This document shows, in pieces, positions 55,861-64,000 of a stretch of DNA of 64,000 nt. The DNA comes from Geodermatophilus tzadiensis (lineage in GTDB: Bacteria > Actinomycetota > Actinomycetes > Mycobacteriales > Geodermatophilaceae), in the NCBI RefSeq assembly GCF_003002915.1, contig NZ_PVTG01000018.1:1-64000 (forward strand). Reading direction: 5' to 3'. The notes under the pieces were generated by a model. That model searched no databases. It saw nothing but the letters and a program-made list of their open reading frames with translations, and was not told where the DNA came from. A program made the translations under genes and the position numbers. Position 1 is the stretch's first letter. Each line of letters opens with the position of its first letter.

Positions 55861-56808
55861 TCAGTCGTCGACCGTCACCGCGTCGAGGCCCTCCTCGGGC
55901 GCCGGGTACCGCGGGTCCATCGCCTCGAGGGTGTCGGCGATGGTCCGGGCGATCACCAGGTTGCGGTACCACTTGTTGTTGGCCGGCACGACGTACCAGG
56001 GGGCGACGTCGGTCGACGTGTTGCCGAGGGCCTCCTCGAAGGCGGCCATGTAGTCGTCCCAGTAGCGGCGCTCGCGCAGGTCGTTGGCGGAGAACTTCCA
56101 CCGCTTGTCGGGGTCGGCGAGCCGGCTCTCCAGGCGGCGCTTCTGCTCGTCCCGGGAGATGTGCAGGTAGAACTTGAGCACCGTGACGCCGCTGAGCGAG
56201 AGCGCCTGCTCGAACTGGTTGATGACGTCGTAGCGGGGCCGCCAGACCTCCTCCGGCACCAGCCCCTTCACCCGCACCACCAGCACGTCCTCGTAGTGCG
56301 AGCGGTTGAAGATGCCGATCATCCCGCGCGAGGGCACCCGCTGGTGGTAGCGCCAGAGGAAGTCGTGGGCCGACTCCTCCGCGCTCGGCGCCTTGAACGA
56401 CGAGACCTGGCAGCCCTGCGGGTTCACGCCGCGGAAGACGTGCTTGATGGTGCCGTCCTTGCCGCCGGTGTCCATGGCCTGCAGCACCAGGAGCAGGCTG
56501 CGCCGGTTCTCCGCGTAGAGCCGGGCCTGCAGGTCGGCGATCCGGTCGCGGTGGTGGGCGAGCTCGTCGGCGGCGTCCTTCTTGCGCCCGAAGTGCTCGG
56601 ACTCGTCGGGGTCGACGTCGGCCAGCCGGACACCGGCACCCGGCTCGACGCGGTAGCGGGGGTAGTCCGGCTCCGGCGGTGGGTCGGCCACCACGACCTG
56701 CTCCGGCCGCGCGGCCCGCGACTGCCGGCCGGCGGCCGACCGTGCGGCGGTGCGGGTCTCGCGCGACTCGGCCGCGGTCCCGCCCGCGGCGCTCGTCCTG
56801 CCGGCCAT
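55861..56808 (-). CDS. ppk2: polyphosphate kinase 2 family protein
   Basis: 315 residues from ATG 56808, with GGGAGG upstream. PPK2 enzymes transfer phosphate between polyphosphate and NDP/NMP. Walker A-like AMDTGGKDGTIKHVFRG, GVNPQGCQVSSFKAPSAEE, FLWRYHQRVPSRGMIGIFNRS and the lid region RDEQKRRLESRLADPDKRWKF-type are all recognisable (quoted in parts). Residues 1-45 form a disordered Ala/Arg-rich extension. Single-domain class I, where GDP or ADP phosphorylation is usual. Directional preference cannot be told. Confidence 0.92.
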   Translation of the reverse strand: MAGRTSAAGGTAAESRETRTAARSAAGRQSRAARPEQVVVADPPPEPDYPRYRVEPGAGVRLADVDPDESEHFGRKKDAADELAHHRDRIADLQARLYAENRRSLLLVLQAMDTGGKDGTIKHVFRGVNPQGCQVSSFKAPSAEESAHDFLWRYHQRVPSRGMIGIFNRSHYEDVLVVRVKGLVPEEVWRPRYDVINQFEQALSLSGVTVLKFYLHISRDEQKRRLESRLADPDKRWKFSANDLRERRYWDDYMAAFEEALGNTSTDVAPWYVVPANNKWYRNLVIARTIADTLEAMDPRYPAPEEGLDAVTVDD

Positions 56809-56915
56809 GCCGACCTCCCGGGTGACGGTCCTCCCCGGCACACCGCGCCGAGCGGGTGCGGGCAGTACCCCGGGCGCCGCCGTCCCTACCGCCCGCGCGG
56901 AACCGTCGGTCCTCG

Positions 56916-56962
56916 GGTCGGTCGTGCTCTGCCCCGCCGGTGTGGGCAGAGCACGACCGACC
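56916..56962 (-). repeat. fourth copy of the dispersed palindromic repeat; likely selB terminator
   Basis: 19-bp arms GGTCGGTCGTGCTCTGCCC and GGGCAGAGCACGACCGACC surround a 9-nt loop. The core equals the three units at 28.5 kb. It lies 35 bp after the selB stop on the minus strand and so probably ends the sel operon. Confidence 0.85.
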
Positions 56963-56997
56963 GCACCGGGACAGTCCCCCCATCCGCGCCGTGGGGG

Positions 56998-58737
56998 TCA
57001 GCGCAGCCGGCGGGTGGCGTCCGGCAGCTTCTCGGTCACCCCGCGCGCGTCCAGCCACTCCATCAGCGGCACGGCCACGCGCCGAGACGTCCCCCAGGCC
57101 GAGCGGGCCTGGCTGAGGGTGAACGGCTGCGGCACCGCGAGCAGGCGCGCCCGCGCCTGCTCCTCGACCCCCGGCGCCAGGTAGACCCCCTCCGCGACGC
57201 GCACGAGCTGCCCGTCGCGCACCGCCGCGGCCAGCTCGCGCGGACCGAGCCGCGCGGCGCGCAGCTCCTCGGCGTCGGGCGCGGCGAACGGGTTCCCCGC
57301 CAGCCGGGCGCGGACGGCGTCGACCGCGCGCTGCACCGCCGGCGGGAGGCCGGCGGCGGCCACCACCACGCGTCCCCCGCGCAGCGCCAGGGGCGTGCGG
57401 ACGACGAGCCCGACCAGGTCGTCCGCGGGCAGGTCCAGCTCGCGCCGGACGAGCGCCACCGGCGGCCCCGGCTCCAGCGGGTGCGCCTGCCGGTGGGCGG
57501 CGACCAGCCCGGGCACCCGCCGCGCGAGCTCGTCGACCAGCCCGGGCGCGAGCAGCCACGGCCCGGCGCGGACGGCGTCGTCGGGCACCGGCCAGCCCAT
57601 CGCGGTGAAGTCGTCGGCGCGCACCACCCGGCGCCGTGCCAGGTCGGCGGCCGCACCGGCGGGCCCGGTGTCCTGCCCGTCCAGTTCGGCGGCGCGCTGC
57701 CGGGCCGCGCCGCGGCGGCGCAGCTCGGGCGGGGCGACGTCGCGGACGTCGGCGCCGAGCACCCGGCGGGCGCCCGGGTCGCGCAGCAGCACCCGGTCGC
57801 CCACCCGCAGCGGCAGCGGGCCGGCCAGCCGCAGCCGCACCGCCGCCCCCTCCAGCGGGCGCACCCGCACCGGCACCGCCGCCGAGCCGACGTGCAGCAC
57901 CGCCTCGGCCGGCAGCTGGTCCTCCGGCTCGCGCGCCAGCACGACGTCGACCTCGGCGGTGGACCGGAACGCGCCCGGGGTGAGCAGCGCGTCGCCGCGG
58001 GAGAGGTCCTCGACCGCGACGCCCCGCAGGTTGAGCGCCACCCGGGCGGTGGCGGACGCCCGGTCCACCGGCCGCCCCAGCGACTGCACGCCGCGCACGC
58101 CCACCTCGCGCCCGCCGAGCAGCAGCCGGTCGCCGGCGGCCACGGTCCCCGCGGCGAGCGTCCCGGTGACCACCGTGCCGGCCCCGCGGATGGGGAACGC
58201 CCGGTCGATCCACAGCCGCACGGGCGCGGCGGGGTCGGGCGCGGGCAGCCCGGCCAGCAGCGTCTCCAGGGCGGCGGCCAGCTCGGGCACACCCCGCCCG
58301 GTCGGCGCGCTGACGGCCACGCCCGGCACCGCGCCCATCGACGTCGCGGCCAGCCGCTCGGTGGCGTCGGCGAGCACCGGCGCGGGGTCGGCGAGGTCGG
58401 CCTTGGTGACGGCGAGCAGCGCGTGCCGCACGCCGAGCGCGTCGAGGACGGCGACGTGCTCGGCGGTCTGCGCCGACCAGCCGTCGTCGGCCGCCACCAC
58501 GACCAGCGCGGCCGGCACCGGGCCGACGCCGGCCAGCATGTTGCCGACGAACCGCTCGTGCCCGGGGACGTCGACGACGGCGACCACCCGGCCCGAGGGC
58601 AGCGTCGTCCAGGCGAAGCCGAGGTCGATGGTCAGCCCGCGGCGGCGCTCCTCCTCCCACCGGTCGGGCTCCATGCCGGTGAGCGCGCGGACCAGCGTCG
58701 ACTTGCCGTGGTCGACGTGACCGGCGGTGGCGATCAC
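56998..58737 (-). CDS. selB: selenocysteine-specific elongation factor
   Basis: 579 residues from GTG 58737, which overlaps the selA stop (GTGA). SelB brings Sec-tRNA to recoded stop codons by binding the SECIS RNA. G1 GHVDHGKST (6-14), G3 DVPGH (56-60), G4 TKAD (111-114) are all present. The C-terminal four winged-helix domains end with LMEWLDARGVTEKLPDATRR, the SECIS-reading part. E. coli SelB is 614 residues, similar. In this genome its partner tRNA has anticodon CUA, so SelB must promote UAG decoding. Followed by a strong palindromic terminator. Confidence 0.96.
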   Translation of the reverse strand: MIATAGHVDHGKSTLVRALTGMEPDRWEEERRRGLTIDLGFAWTTLPSGRVVAVVDVPGHERFVGNMLAGVGPVPAALVVVAADDGWSAQTAEHVAVLDALGVRHALLAVTKADLADPAPVLADATERLAATSMGAVPGVAVSAPTGRGVPELAAALETLLAGLPAPDPAAPVRLWIDRAFPIRGAGTVVTGTLAAGTVAAGDRLLLGGREVGVRGVQSLGRPVDRASATARVALNLRGVAVEDLSRGDALLTPGAFRSTAEVDVVLAREPEDQLPAEAVLHVGSAAVPVRVRPLEGAAVRLRLAGPLPLRVGDRVLLRDPGARRVLGADVRDVAPPELRRRGAARQRAAELDGQDTGPAGAAADLARRRVVRADDFTAMGWPVPDDAVRAGPWLLAPGLVDELARRVPGLVAAHRQAHPLEPGPPVALVRRELDLPADDLVGLVVRTPLALRGGRVVVAAAGLPPAVQRAVDAVRARLAGNPFAAPDAEELRAARLGPRELAAAVRDGQLVRVAEGVYLAPGVEEQARARLLAVPQPFTLSQARSAWGTSRRVAVPLMEWLDARGVTEKLPDATRRLR

Positions 58738-60044
58738 CTCCACCGGCCGGCCACCTCCAGCACCGCGGCGGCCAGGTCGCCGTCGCACGCCGGCGGCACG
58801 CTGCGCAGGTCCAGCAGCGTGCGCCCGTCGGCCACGTACCCCACGACCGGCGAGGCGCCGAGCCGCAGCGGCCCGGCGAACGGCTCGGGCAGCGAGACCG
58901 CGGCGCTGGGCAGCGGGTGCTCCGGCGCCCCACCGCCCCCGACGCGGGCCGCCGAGTCCACCGCGCGGGCGTCGACGCCGGCGGCGACCAGCCGGGCGAC
59001 CAGCGCGGCCGCCCGCGCGCGCAACCCCTCGACGTCGGCGGCGAGCATCTCCTGCACCGGCGGCAGCGGGCCGCGCAGCGTGGCCTCCAGCGCCGCGAGC
59101 GTCGTCTTGTCCACCCGCAGCGCCCGGTACAGCGGGTGCCGGCGCAGCCGCTGCACCAGCTCGGCGCGGCCCAGCACCAGCCCCGCCTGCGGGCCGCCGA
59201 GCAACTTGTCGCCGCTGGCGAGCACCAGGTCGGCGCCGTCGGCGAGCGTCGTCTGCAGGTCCGGCTCCTCGGGCAGCGCCGGGTGCGGCCGCAGCAGCCC
59301 CGAACCGACGTCGGCCACCAGCGGCACCCCGGTCCCGGCGAGCGCTCCCGCGAGCGACGCCACCGGCACCGCCCGGGTGAACCCGCGGACGACGAAGTTC
59401 GACGGGTGCACCTTGAGCACCGCGCCGGTGTCCGGGCCCAGCGCCCCCGCGTAGTCCTCGAGCGCCACCCGGTTGGTCGTCCCCACCTCGCGCAGCCGGG
59501 CACCGGTGGCCTCCAGCAGCTCGGGGATGCGGAAGCCGTCGCCGATCTCCACCAGCTCGCCGCGGGCGATGACCAGCTCGCCGCCGAGCGCGGTGGCCAC
59601 CAGCGCGAGGGCGGCCGCGCAGTTGTTCACCACGATCGCCGCCTCGGCCGCCGGCACGGCCGCCAGCAGCGCGGCCAGCGCCGCCTCCCCGCGCGGGCCG
59701 CGGCGGCCGGTGCCCAGGTCGAGCTCGACGTCGGTGGTGCCGCTGGCCGCGACGACGGCCTCGACCGCGGCCGGCGACAGCGGTGCCCGCCCGAGGTTGG
59801 TGTGCACCACGACGCCGGTGGCGTTGAGCACCGGCCGCAGGCTGCCCGCCGTCCGGGGCAGCGCGGCCAGGACGGCGGCGACGGCGTCCCCGGCGTCGAG
59901 TCGCCCGTCGCGGACCTGCTGCTGGACGGCGCGGACGGCGTCCTTGACCAGCTCGCGGCCCAGCCGGGCGCACGCGGCGGCCACCGCGGGGTCGGCGAGC
60001 AGCGTGTCGGTGCGGGGCACGGCCCGCCGCGGGTCGGCGCTCAT
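58734..60044 (-). CDS. selA: L-seryl-tRNA(Sec) selenium transferase
   Basis: 436 residues. SelA converts seryl-tRNA-Sec to selenocysteyl-tRNA-Sec, using PLP and selenophosphate. The PLP Lys is in ASGDKLLGGPQAG at about residue 280. VLNATGVVVHTNLGRAPLS, AIVVNNCAAALALVATAL, VGTTNRVALEDY and FVVRGFTRAVPV are conserved blocks. No good Shine-Dalgarno precedes ATG 60044. A 14-bp perfect palindrome sits 15-28 nt upstream. 43 nt separate it from the selenoprotein gene. Normal length. Confidence 0.96.
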   Translation of the reverse strand: MSADPRRAVPRTDTLLADPAVAAACARLGRELVKDAVRAVQQQVRDGRLDAGDAVAAVLAALPRTAGSLRPVLNATGVVVHTNLGRAPLSPAAVEAVVAASGTTDVELDLGTGRRGPRGEAALAALLAAVPAAEAAIVVNNCAAALALVATALGGELVIARGELVEIGDGFRIPELLEATGARLREVGTTNRVALEDYAGALGPDTGAVLKVHPSNFVVRGFTRAVPVASLAGALAGTGVPLVADVGSGLLRPHPALPEEPDLQTTLADGADLVLASGDKLLGGPQAGLVLGRAELVQRLRRHPLYRALRVDKTTLAALEATLRGPLPPVQEMLAADVEGLRARAAALVARLVAAGVDARAVDSAARVGGGGAPEHPLPSAAVSLPEPFAGPLRLGASPVVGYVADGRTLLDLRSVPPACDGDLAAAVLEVAGRWR

Positions 60045-60058
60045 CGCCGCCGAGCGTA

Positions 60059-60072
60059 GGTCGCGCGCGACC
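60059..60072 (-). promoter_or_regulatory. palindrome in the selA leader
   Basis: GGTCGCGCGCGACC is self-complementary and lies 15-28 nt ahead of the selA ATG, which lacks a clear Shine-Dalgarno. In E. coli a SECIS-like hairpin ahead of selA lets SelB repress selAB translation. A similar role here is only a guess, since the loop does not present GGUC. Confidence 0.3.
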
Positions 60073-60087
60073 GTCCGGGCCGGGAGG

Positions 60088-60696
60088 TCAGCCCCCGTCC
60101 GCGCCGTCGGCGGGGAGCTGCGGGAGCCGGACCGGGCAGGAGGTGCCCAGCTGGTCCATCGTCTCGGCGTCGACGTCGGTGCGGACGGCGGCGTGGAACC
60201 GGCTGATCATCTGGTTGAGGCCGCAGGTGAAGGTGATCTCCAGGACCTGCTGCACGGTGAAGTGCTCGCGCAGCGCCGCCCACGTCGCGTCGTCGATGGG
60301 TTGCATGAGCGTGGACTTCCGGCAGAACACCACGATCGCCGCCTGGTCCGGGGTGAACAGCCCCTCGGGCAGCGGGTCGTCGAGGACGTGGGCCATCTGC
60401 TCGTCGCTGATACCGGCGCTCCGACCGAGCACCACGTGGGTGGGCGTCTAGTAGAAGCACTCGTTGGTGACGGCGGAGGTGTAGTACGCCAGCTCCCGCT
60501 GCACCGGGTCGAGGCTGTTGCGGAAGTAGGCGACCTGCCCGAGCTGGAGCACCGCCTCGAGGATGTCCGGGTGGTTGGCGATGCCGCGGTAGACGTTCAC
60601 CTCGCGCCCACGGCTCTCCCGGACCACCCCCAGCAGGGCGCGGGCCTTGGGGTCGGCGTCGGGGTCGTTCCCCGAGACCAGGGGGATGCGTGCCAC
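60088..60696 (-). CDS. AhpD-like peroxidase-type selenoprotein, Sec encoded by in-frame UAG
   Basis: 202 residues with U83 encoded by TAG at 60448-60450. GTG 60696 has GGAGG seven bases ahead. The frame reads on without change on both sides of the TAG, and the joined product matches the carboxymuconolactone decarboxylase / AhpD fold. E68, C80, U83 and H87 repeat the AhpD catalytic layout (Glu, CxxC, His with spacings 12, 3 and 4), with Sec replacing the second Cys (ECFYU then TPTH). Selenium should speed thiol-peroxide chemistry. The C-terminus has a second helix pair (EITFTCGLNQMISRFHAAV). It follows tRNA-Sec and precedes selA on the same strand. Standard callers would split it into two ORFs. 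Confidence 0.93.
60415..60433 (-). promoter_or_regulatory. bacterial SECIS element of the AhpD-like gene
   Basis: Inside the coding sequence, directly downstream of TAG: stem GGUGCUC / GAGCGCC (7 bp, one G-U) with a GGUCG loop. The GGUC starts at +22 after the UAG. Loop sequence equals that of E. coli fdhF (GGUC). The same GGUCGG at the same distance occurs in the importer leader at 39.75 kb. Confidence 0.8.
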
Positions 60697-60729
60697 CGTC
60701 GGGCCTCCTCGGACGTCGCTGTCCCGGGT

Positions 60730-60762
60730 GTCCGGCCGGGGACGGCACGTCCCCGACCGGAC
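60730..60762 (-). terminator. hairpin between tRNA-Sec and the selenoprotein gene
   Basis: GTCCGG / CCGGAC and GGGGAC / GTCCCC form a 12-bp stem with a 2x2 internal loop and GGCAC apex, eight bases beyond the tRNA-Sec CCA. It may end or attenuate the tRNA transcript, or help to liberate the tRNA 3' end, leaving only part of transcription to enter the selenoprotein-selA-selB genes. Confidence 0.5.
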
Positions 60763-60769
60763 GACGAGC

Positions 60770-60865
60770 TGGCGGAGGCGGACGGGAATCGAACCCGCCT
60801 GACCGAGCTGCTCGGCCACGTCGGCTTTAGAGGCCGCGGGGGCCACCAGGCGCCCTGACGCCTCC
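60770..60865 (-). tRNA. selC: tRNA-Sec with anticodon CUA (reads UAG)
   Basis: 96 nt including encoded CCA. Acceptor GGAGGCG pairs with CGCCTCC, discriminator G. The long variable arm GGCCGAG / CUCGGUC (7 bp) and GCGGG-UUCGAUU-CCCGU T arm are typical of tRNA-Sec. The anticodon loop is CUCUAAA between CGGC and GCCG; E. coli has CUUCAAA. C32-U33 and A37-A38 are thus kept and positions 34-36 are CUA instead of UCA. The eighth acceptor pair is a U-C mismatch. Located between selD and the selenoprotein gene. The 5' end falls seven bases past a TAGGCT -10 box. Confidence 0.92.
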
Positions 60866-60882
60866 ACCGGGGAGCCTACGGT
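60855..60882. promoter_or_regulatory. overlapping divergent promoters for selD and tRNA-Sec
   Basis: On the plus strand CTGACG (60855-60860) and TACGGT (60877-60882) are 16 bp apart and put the start near GTG 60889, so selD would be leaderless. On the minus strand TAGGCT (60878-60873) lies seven bases before the tRNA 5' end. The two -10 boxes share bases and cannot be used together. Assigned from consensus only. Confidence 0.55.
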
Positions 60883-60888
60883 GAGGCG

Positions 60889-61896
<1,008 letters not shown>

Positions 61897-61945
61897 CGGC
61901 GGCGCGCTGTCGCCCGCCGGGCGGCGGTGTCCTAACGTCCGGCGC

Positions 61946-62911
61946 ATGCGCGCCGTCTTCGTCTCCACGCCCTCGCCCGACGACCCGCTCTCCGTCCTGG
62001 AGGTCGGTGACCGCCCCGACCCCGAGGTGCCCGACGGCTGGACGACGGTGCAGGTGAAGGCCGTCTCGCTCAACCACCACGACCTGTTCAGCCTCCGCGG
62101 CGTCGGGCTGCCGCAGGAGCGGATGCCGATGATCCTGGGCACCGACGCGGCCGGCCTGGACGAGGACGGCAACGAGGTCGTCGTCCACGGCGTCGTCTCC
62201 ACCCCCGGCTGGACCGGCGACGAGACCCTCGACCCGAAGCGCACGCTGTTCTCCGAGCTCTACCAGGGCACGATGGCCGAGCGGGTCGCCGTCCCCCGGC
62301 GCAACGTGCTGCCCAAGCCGGCCGAGCTGTCCTTCGCCCAGGCCGCCTGCCTGCCCACCGCCTGGCTGACCGCCTACCGCATGCTCTTCGTCAAGTCCGG
62401 GCTGCGCCCCGGGCACACCGTGCTCGTGCAAGGCGCCAGCGGCGGCGTCGCGACCGCGCTGGTGGTGCTCGGCAAGGCCGCCGGCTTCCGCGTGTGGGTC
62501 ACCGGCCGCAGCGAGGAGAAGCGGCAGGCGGCGCTGGACCTGGGCGCCGAGCAGGCGTTCGAGACCGGCGCGCGGCTGCCCGAGCGGGTCGACGGGGTGA
62601 TGGAGACCGTCGGCAAGGCGACCTGGAGCCACAGCGTCAAGTCGCTCAAGCCCGGCGGCGTCATCGTCACCTCGGGGGCCACCACCGGCCACGACCCCAG
62701 CGCCGAGCTCAACCGGGTCTTCTTCACCCAGCTGTCGGTCATCGGCTCCACGATGGGCACCCGCGACGAGCTCGAGGCGCTGGTGCGGATGTGCGTGGCC
62801 ACCGGCGCCCGCCCGATCATCGACGTCGAGCTGCCGCTGGAGCAGGCCCGCGACGGCTTCGCCCGCATGCTCGAGGGCCGCACCGCCGGCAAGATCGTCT
62901 TCACCGTCTGA
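61946..62911 (+). CDS. zinc-type alcohol dehydrogenase / quinone oxidoreductase family (MDR)
   Basis: 321 residues. GroES-like N-terminal part with VQVKAVSLNHHDLFSLRGVG and GTDAAGLDEDGNEV, and a Rossmann part with GHTVLVQGASGGVATALVVLGKA (nucleotide-binding GASGGV) and KSLKPGGVIVTSGATTGHDP. None of the structural zinc cysteines is present, so it belongs to the zinc-free quinone-reductase-like branch. NADPH is the likely cofactor. TAACGT at 61933-61938 is seven bases before ATG, which suggests a leaderless mRNA. Convergent with the MFS gene; they overlap by 11 bp. Confidence 0.92.
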   Translation: MRAVFVSTPSPDDPLSVLEVGDRPDPEVPDGWTTVQVKAVSLNHHDLFSLRGVGLPQERMPMILGTDAAGLDEDGNEVVVHGVVSTPGWTGDETLDPKRTLFSELYQGTMAERVAVPRRNVLPKPAELSFAQAACLPTAWLTAYRMLFVKSGLRPGHTVLVQGASGGVATALVVLGKAAGFRVWVTGRSEEKRQAALDLGAEQAFETGARLPERVDGVMETVGKATWSHSVKSLKPGGVIVTSGATTGHDPSAELNRVFFTQLSVIGSTMGTRDELEALVRMCVATGARPIIDVELPLEQARDGFARMLEGRTAGKIVFTV

Positions 62912-64000
62912 GCGGGCGCTCCCGCAGCAGGAGCAGCGCCGCGGCCGCCGCCAGCCCGGCGGCGACCGCGGCCCCGGCGAACACCGTGTGCAGCTGGGTG
63001 AGGACGGCGGCGTCGGTGGCCGCCTCGTAGGCGGGGCAGTCGGCCGGCGACGTGGGGCAGATCGTCAGCGGCGAGCCGATCGCCGCCACCTCGGCGGTGA
63101 ACCGGCGCAGCGCGACGGCGGTGAGCAGCGAGAGCCCCACCAGCATCCCGACGGTCCGGGCGACGACGGCCAGCGCGCCGGCGCTGCCGTGCACCGCGGG
63201 GCTGGTGACCGCCAGGAGCACCGCGTTGACCGGCGCGATCGCCAGGCCGAAGCCCAGGCCCGCGGCCAGCAGCACGACCGTGGACCACCGGCCGTCCAGC
63301 GAGGTCTCGTCCCAGCCGGTCATCGCCCACAGCGCCGGCGCGGCCAGCGCCATCCCGCCGGCGGCCACGACCCGCGGCGCGACCACCCGGCACAGCCACC
63401 CGCCGGCCACCGCGCCCACCGGCACCCCGACGAGCAGCCGCAGCAGCACCAGCGCGGCGCCGAGCTGGTCGCCGGGCGTCGTCGTCGCCCGGGCGAACAG
63501 CGGGACGTCGACCAGCGCGGCCACCAGCGCCACGCCCACCAGCAGGTTCACCAGCAGCGCGCCCCACGCCCCCACCGGTCGCAGCTCGCGCAGCGGCAGC
63601 ACCGGGTCGGGCGTGCGCCGCTCGTGCAGCCAGAACCCCGCGCCGGCTGCCGCGGCGACCGGCAGCAGCACCGGGCCGTGGGCGACCACCTCGGTGGCCG
63701 GGTCGGCGGCGGCGAACGCCCACACCAGCGACCCGAGCGCGACGACGGCGAGCAGCGAGCCCACGACGTCGACCTCGCGCACCAGCCGCGGCAGCCCCCG
63801 CAGCGGCAGCACCGCACCGTCCGGGGTGGCGAGGGCGCGGGCCACCAGCGCGGCACCGGCGACCACGGCCGTCAGCAGCAGCGGCGTGGAGGCGGCCACG
63901 CCGTCGAGCAGCGGCACCCAGGCCAGGCCGAGGGTGACGTCCTCGGCGAGCACCGCGGGCTCGGCCAGCAGCAGGCCGAGGGCGGCACCGGCGACCAGCA
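62901..64000 (-). CDS. MFS drug-efflux transporter, DHA2 (14-TM) type, 5' end outside window
   Basis: The frame is open to position 64000, so the N-terminus is missing; about 366 residues remain with about ten helices. PDGAVLPLRGLPRLVREVDVV is the soluble loop between helices. LDGRWSTVVLLAAGLGFGLAIAP and AGALAVVARTVGMLVGLSLL match the 14-helix EmrB/QacA branch, driven by proton exchange. A C-terminal extracytoplasmic loop has two Cys (LTICPTSPADCPAYE). Substrate unknown. Confidence 0.88.
   Translation of the reverse strand, partial: LVAGAALGLLLAEPAVLAEDVTLGLAWVPLLDGVAASTPLLLTAVVAGAALVARALATPDGAVLPLRGLPRLVREVDVVGSLLAVVALGSLVWAFAAADPATEVVAHGPVLLPVAAAAGAGFWLHERRTPDPVLPLRELRPVGAWGALLVNLLVGVALVAALVDVPLFARATTTPGDQLGAALVLLRLLVGVPVGAVAGGWLCRVVAPRVVAAGGMALAAPALWAMTGWDETSLDGRWSTVVLLAAGLGFGLAIAPVNAVLLAVTSPAVHGSAGALAVVARTVGMLVGLSLLTAVALRRFTAEVAAIGSPLTICPTSPADCPAYEAATDAAVLTQLHTVFAGAAVAAGLAAAAALLLLRERPLRR

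Noticed and set aside
55064..59503. A 1479-codon frame covering ppk2, selB and part of selA
   Set aside because: Shadow frame of real genes in another phase; low-complexity Arg/Pro/Ala product.

Overview
This 64 kb window is very GC-rich actinobacterial DNA. Gene content (dnaG, uppS-recO-era-ybeY-phoH, hrcA-dnaJ-rsmE, hemW), frequent GTG starts, 4-nt stop/start overlaps and TANNNT -10 boxes fit the Actinobacteria. The best clue to the family is a selenocysteine tRNA with anticodon CUA: UAG-decoding tRNA-Sec has been reported for Geodermatophilus and Blastococcus, so I infer a member of the Geodermatophilaceae.

Layout. 1-3 kb is a disturbed, more A/T-rich stretch with an IS3 transposase tail and small orphan genes, ending at a tRNA-Asn. 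3-10 kb carries dnaG, a YdcF-like protein and ppdK; 10-14.5 kb is a dhaK-dhaL-dhaM operon whose DhaM is fused to HPr and enzyme I, fed with PEP by the adjacent PPDK. 14.5-25 kb holds dusB, a VapBC pair with a likely operator, a family-9 glycosyltransferase, glyS, an Nramp relative lacking the usual metal motif and a PknB-type kinase. 25-32 kb has a second kinase with altered catalytic motifs, a CPA2 antiporter, a cluster of palindromic repeats and a three-gene FHA / membrane protein / oxidoreductase operon. 32-39.6 kb is the conserved uppS-recO-era-(CDA-like)-CBS-ybeY-phoH block. 39.7-43 kb is an ABC importer of the putative selenate type. 43-47 kb is rsmE-dnaJ-hrcA behind a CIRCE operator. 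48-50 kb is an accessory patch with one large A/T-richer orphan gene. 50-54.8 kb holds a two-component system, an ABC-2 exporter and hemW. 56-62 kb is a complete selenocysteine locus. The window ends in a truncated MFS transporter.

The selenium system is the main discovery. On the minus strand lie tRNA-Sec(CUA), an AhpD-like gene interrupted by an in-frame TAG exactly where a CxxC motif should have its second cysteine, then selA and selB; selD runs the other way from an overlapping divergent promoter. A hairpin with a GGUC loop begins shortly after that TAG. The same loop (sequence GGUCGG), at the identical 21-nt distance from an in-frame TAG and again on a 7-bp stem, sits at the start of the selenium-type ABC importer. 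There a short open reading frame with its own Shine-Dalgarno reaches a TAG overlapping the GTG start of the substrate-binding protein (TAGTG). I propose that this leader senses selenocysteine supply: when Sec-tRNA is scarce, ribosomes stop at UAG and restart on the transporter gene; when it is plentiful they read through and transporter synthesis falls. The UAG recoding has precedent; the Sec-sensing leader is, as far as I know, undescribed and remains inference.

UAG is not reserved for Sec here: at least four ordinary genes end in TAG, so recoding must depend on the RNA hairpin. No CRISPR array, rRNA operon or complete insertion sequence was seen.
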